This document shows positions 63,810 through 64,000 of a DNA stretch of 64,000 bases, piece by piece; the stretch's first letter is position 1, and each line of letters opens with the position of its first letter. The notes under the pieces are model-generated. The model worked only from the letters and a program-made list of their open reading frames with translations. It searched no databases and was not told the DNA's origin. Source of the DNA: Pararge aegeria (taxonomy: Eukaryota; Arthropoda; Insecta; Lepidoptera; Nymphalidae). The stretch lies in NCBI RefSeq assembly GCF_905163445.1, contig NC_053190.1, positions 15,254,501 to 15,318,500 on the forward strand, in the 5' to 3' direction. Both the position numbers and the translations under genes were made by a program.

Positions 63810-63982
63810 TCAACATCTCCTGAGGATGCTCCGGTTTCGGAGCGAAACGTGCGTAGAGGGTACATTGCCGAGGATCTGTTTGGTGTGGAGTATACGGATG
63901 GAAGAAATTATAAATTACACCATACAGATTCTCCTGCTGTTCGCGGAGTATAGCAAATTAAGCTTAATTTTAATAAGTCGTG
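63810..63982 (+). ncRNA. Hammerhead-ribozyme-like repeat, copy d
   Basis: Hammerhead part identical to copy a: CTGAGGA (63820-63826), stem II 63828-63833 with 63838-63843 and GTTT loop, GAAA 63844-63847, AC-GTGC-GT, A 63855 at the cleavage position, stem I TCTC (63816-63819) with GAGG (63856-63859). The second stem-loop pairs 63874-63886 with 63917-63929 at 12 of 13 positions. The unit ends agcttaattttaataa near the window end. Confidence 0.62.
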
Positions 63983-64000
63983 TTTTAATTCAAGAATAAC

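Overview
The window looks like repeat-dense, AT-rich lepidopteran nuclear DNA, probably from a butterfly. The grounds are ten copies of one tRNA-derived SINE, two further lepidopteran-type tRNA-derived SINE families, many 5'-truncated non-LTR retrotransposon tails, an insect-type BEL/Pao LTR retrotransposon, and a secreted histidine-rich insect protein gene. There are no bacterial-style operons, no CRISPR array and no convincing stand-alone tRNA or rRNA gene. Species is not identified; family names for the repeats are given only where a protein or structural motif supports them.

Layout. 1-9.5 kb: SINE and LINE fragments plus a 291-bp-period tandem duplication (2843-3358). 9.56-16.85 kb: a complete minus-strand BEL/Pao element with two identical 513-bp LTRs, a perfect 5-bp target duplication (ATATG) and one unbroken gag-pol frame; this is the largest coding sequence. 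17-20 kb: old SINE fragments. 20-22.3 kb: the one confident host gene, a minus-strand single-exon gene for a 242-residue secreted protein that is about 39 % histidine, with TATA box and poly(A) signal; a diverged copy of its 3' flank lies 1.3 kb further downstream. 22.3-36 kb: SINEs, LINE tails, an LTR remnant with a tRNA-Tyr-type primer site (25.25-25.8 kb) and a LINE reverse transcriptase end (30.6-31.6 kb). 36-54 kb: more of the same, with several insertions nested inside SINEs and perfect foldback palindromes. 54.6-55.7 kb: a 559-bp TTAA-flanked terminal-inverted-repeat element inside one member of a duplicated sequence whose other member is the empty site. 56-64 kb: LINE reverse transcriptase ends, a 151-bp tandem duplication and SINEs.

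The most unusual item is a short (about 155-170 bp) dispersed repeat present four times (27.0, 47.3, 60.2 and 63.8 kb). Its 5' end carries a hammerhead-ribozyme-like core (CUGAGGA, a 6-bp stem II with 4-nt loop, then GAAA, a minimal stem III and a short stem I), followed by a second conserved stem-loop. One copy shows paired changes in stem I that keep the helix. This resembles the minimal hammerheads known from Penelope-like elements and retrozymes, but activity is not demonstrated and a one-base bulge next to the core is a caveat.

Family labels used below: SINE-1 (box A GGCGCAGTGGGCAGCG, box B GGGTTCGATTCCCAC), SINE-2 (starts CCTCCTTGGCGCAGCGG-like, contains TCTGGTCTGGTGGGAGGC-like core, ends in poly(A)), SINE-3 (starts GGTGATAGCCTAGTGGTTAG-like, ends in (GAT)n); LINE-A (C-terminus with a YYTIDEFLNDK-like motif and TTTTGAA tail), LINE-B (tail with AAGGCGGCCTTAT on the opposite strand), LINE-C (tail TTTCTTTCTTTC), LINE-D (GRPPTRW-DDI type reverse-transcriptase end), LINE-E (CRACMEA zinc-finger end), LINE-F (tail with GACTTTGACT); TA-A/TA-B, unclassified repeats that sit beside TA microsatellites.
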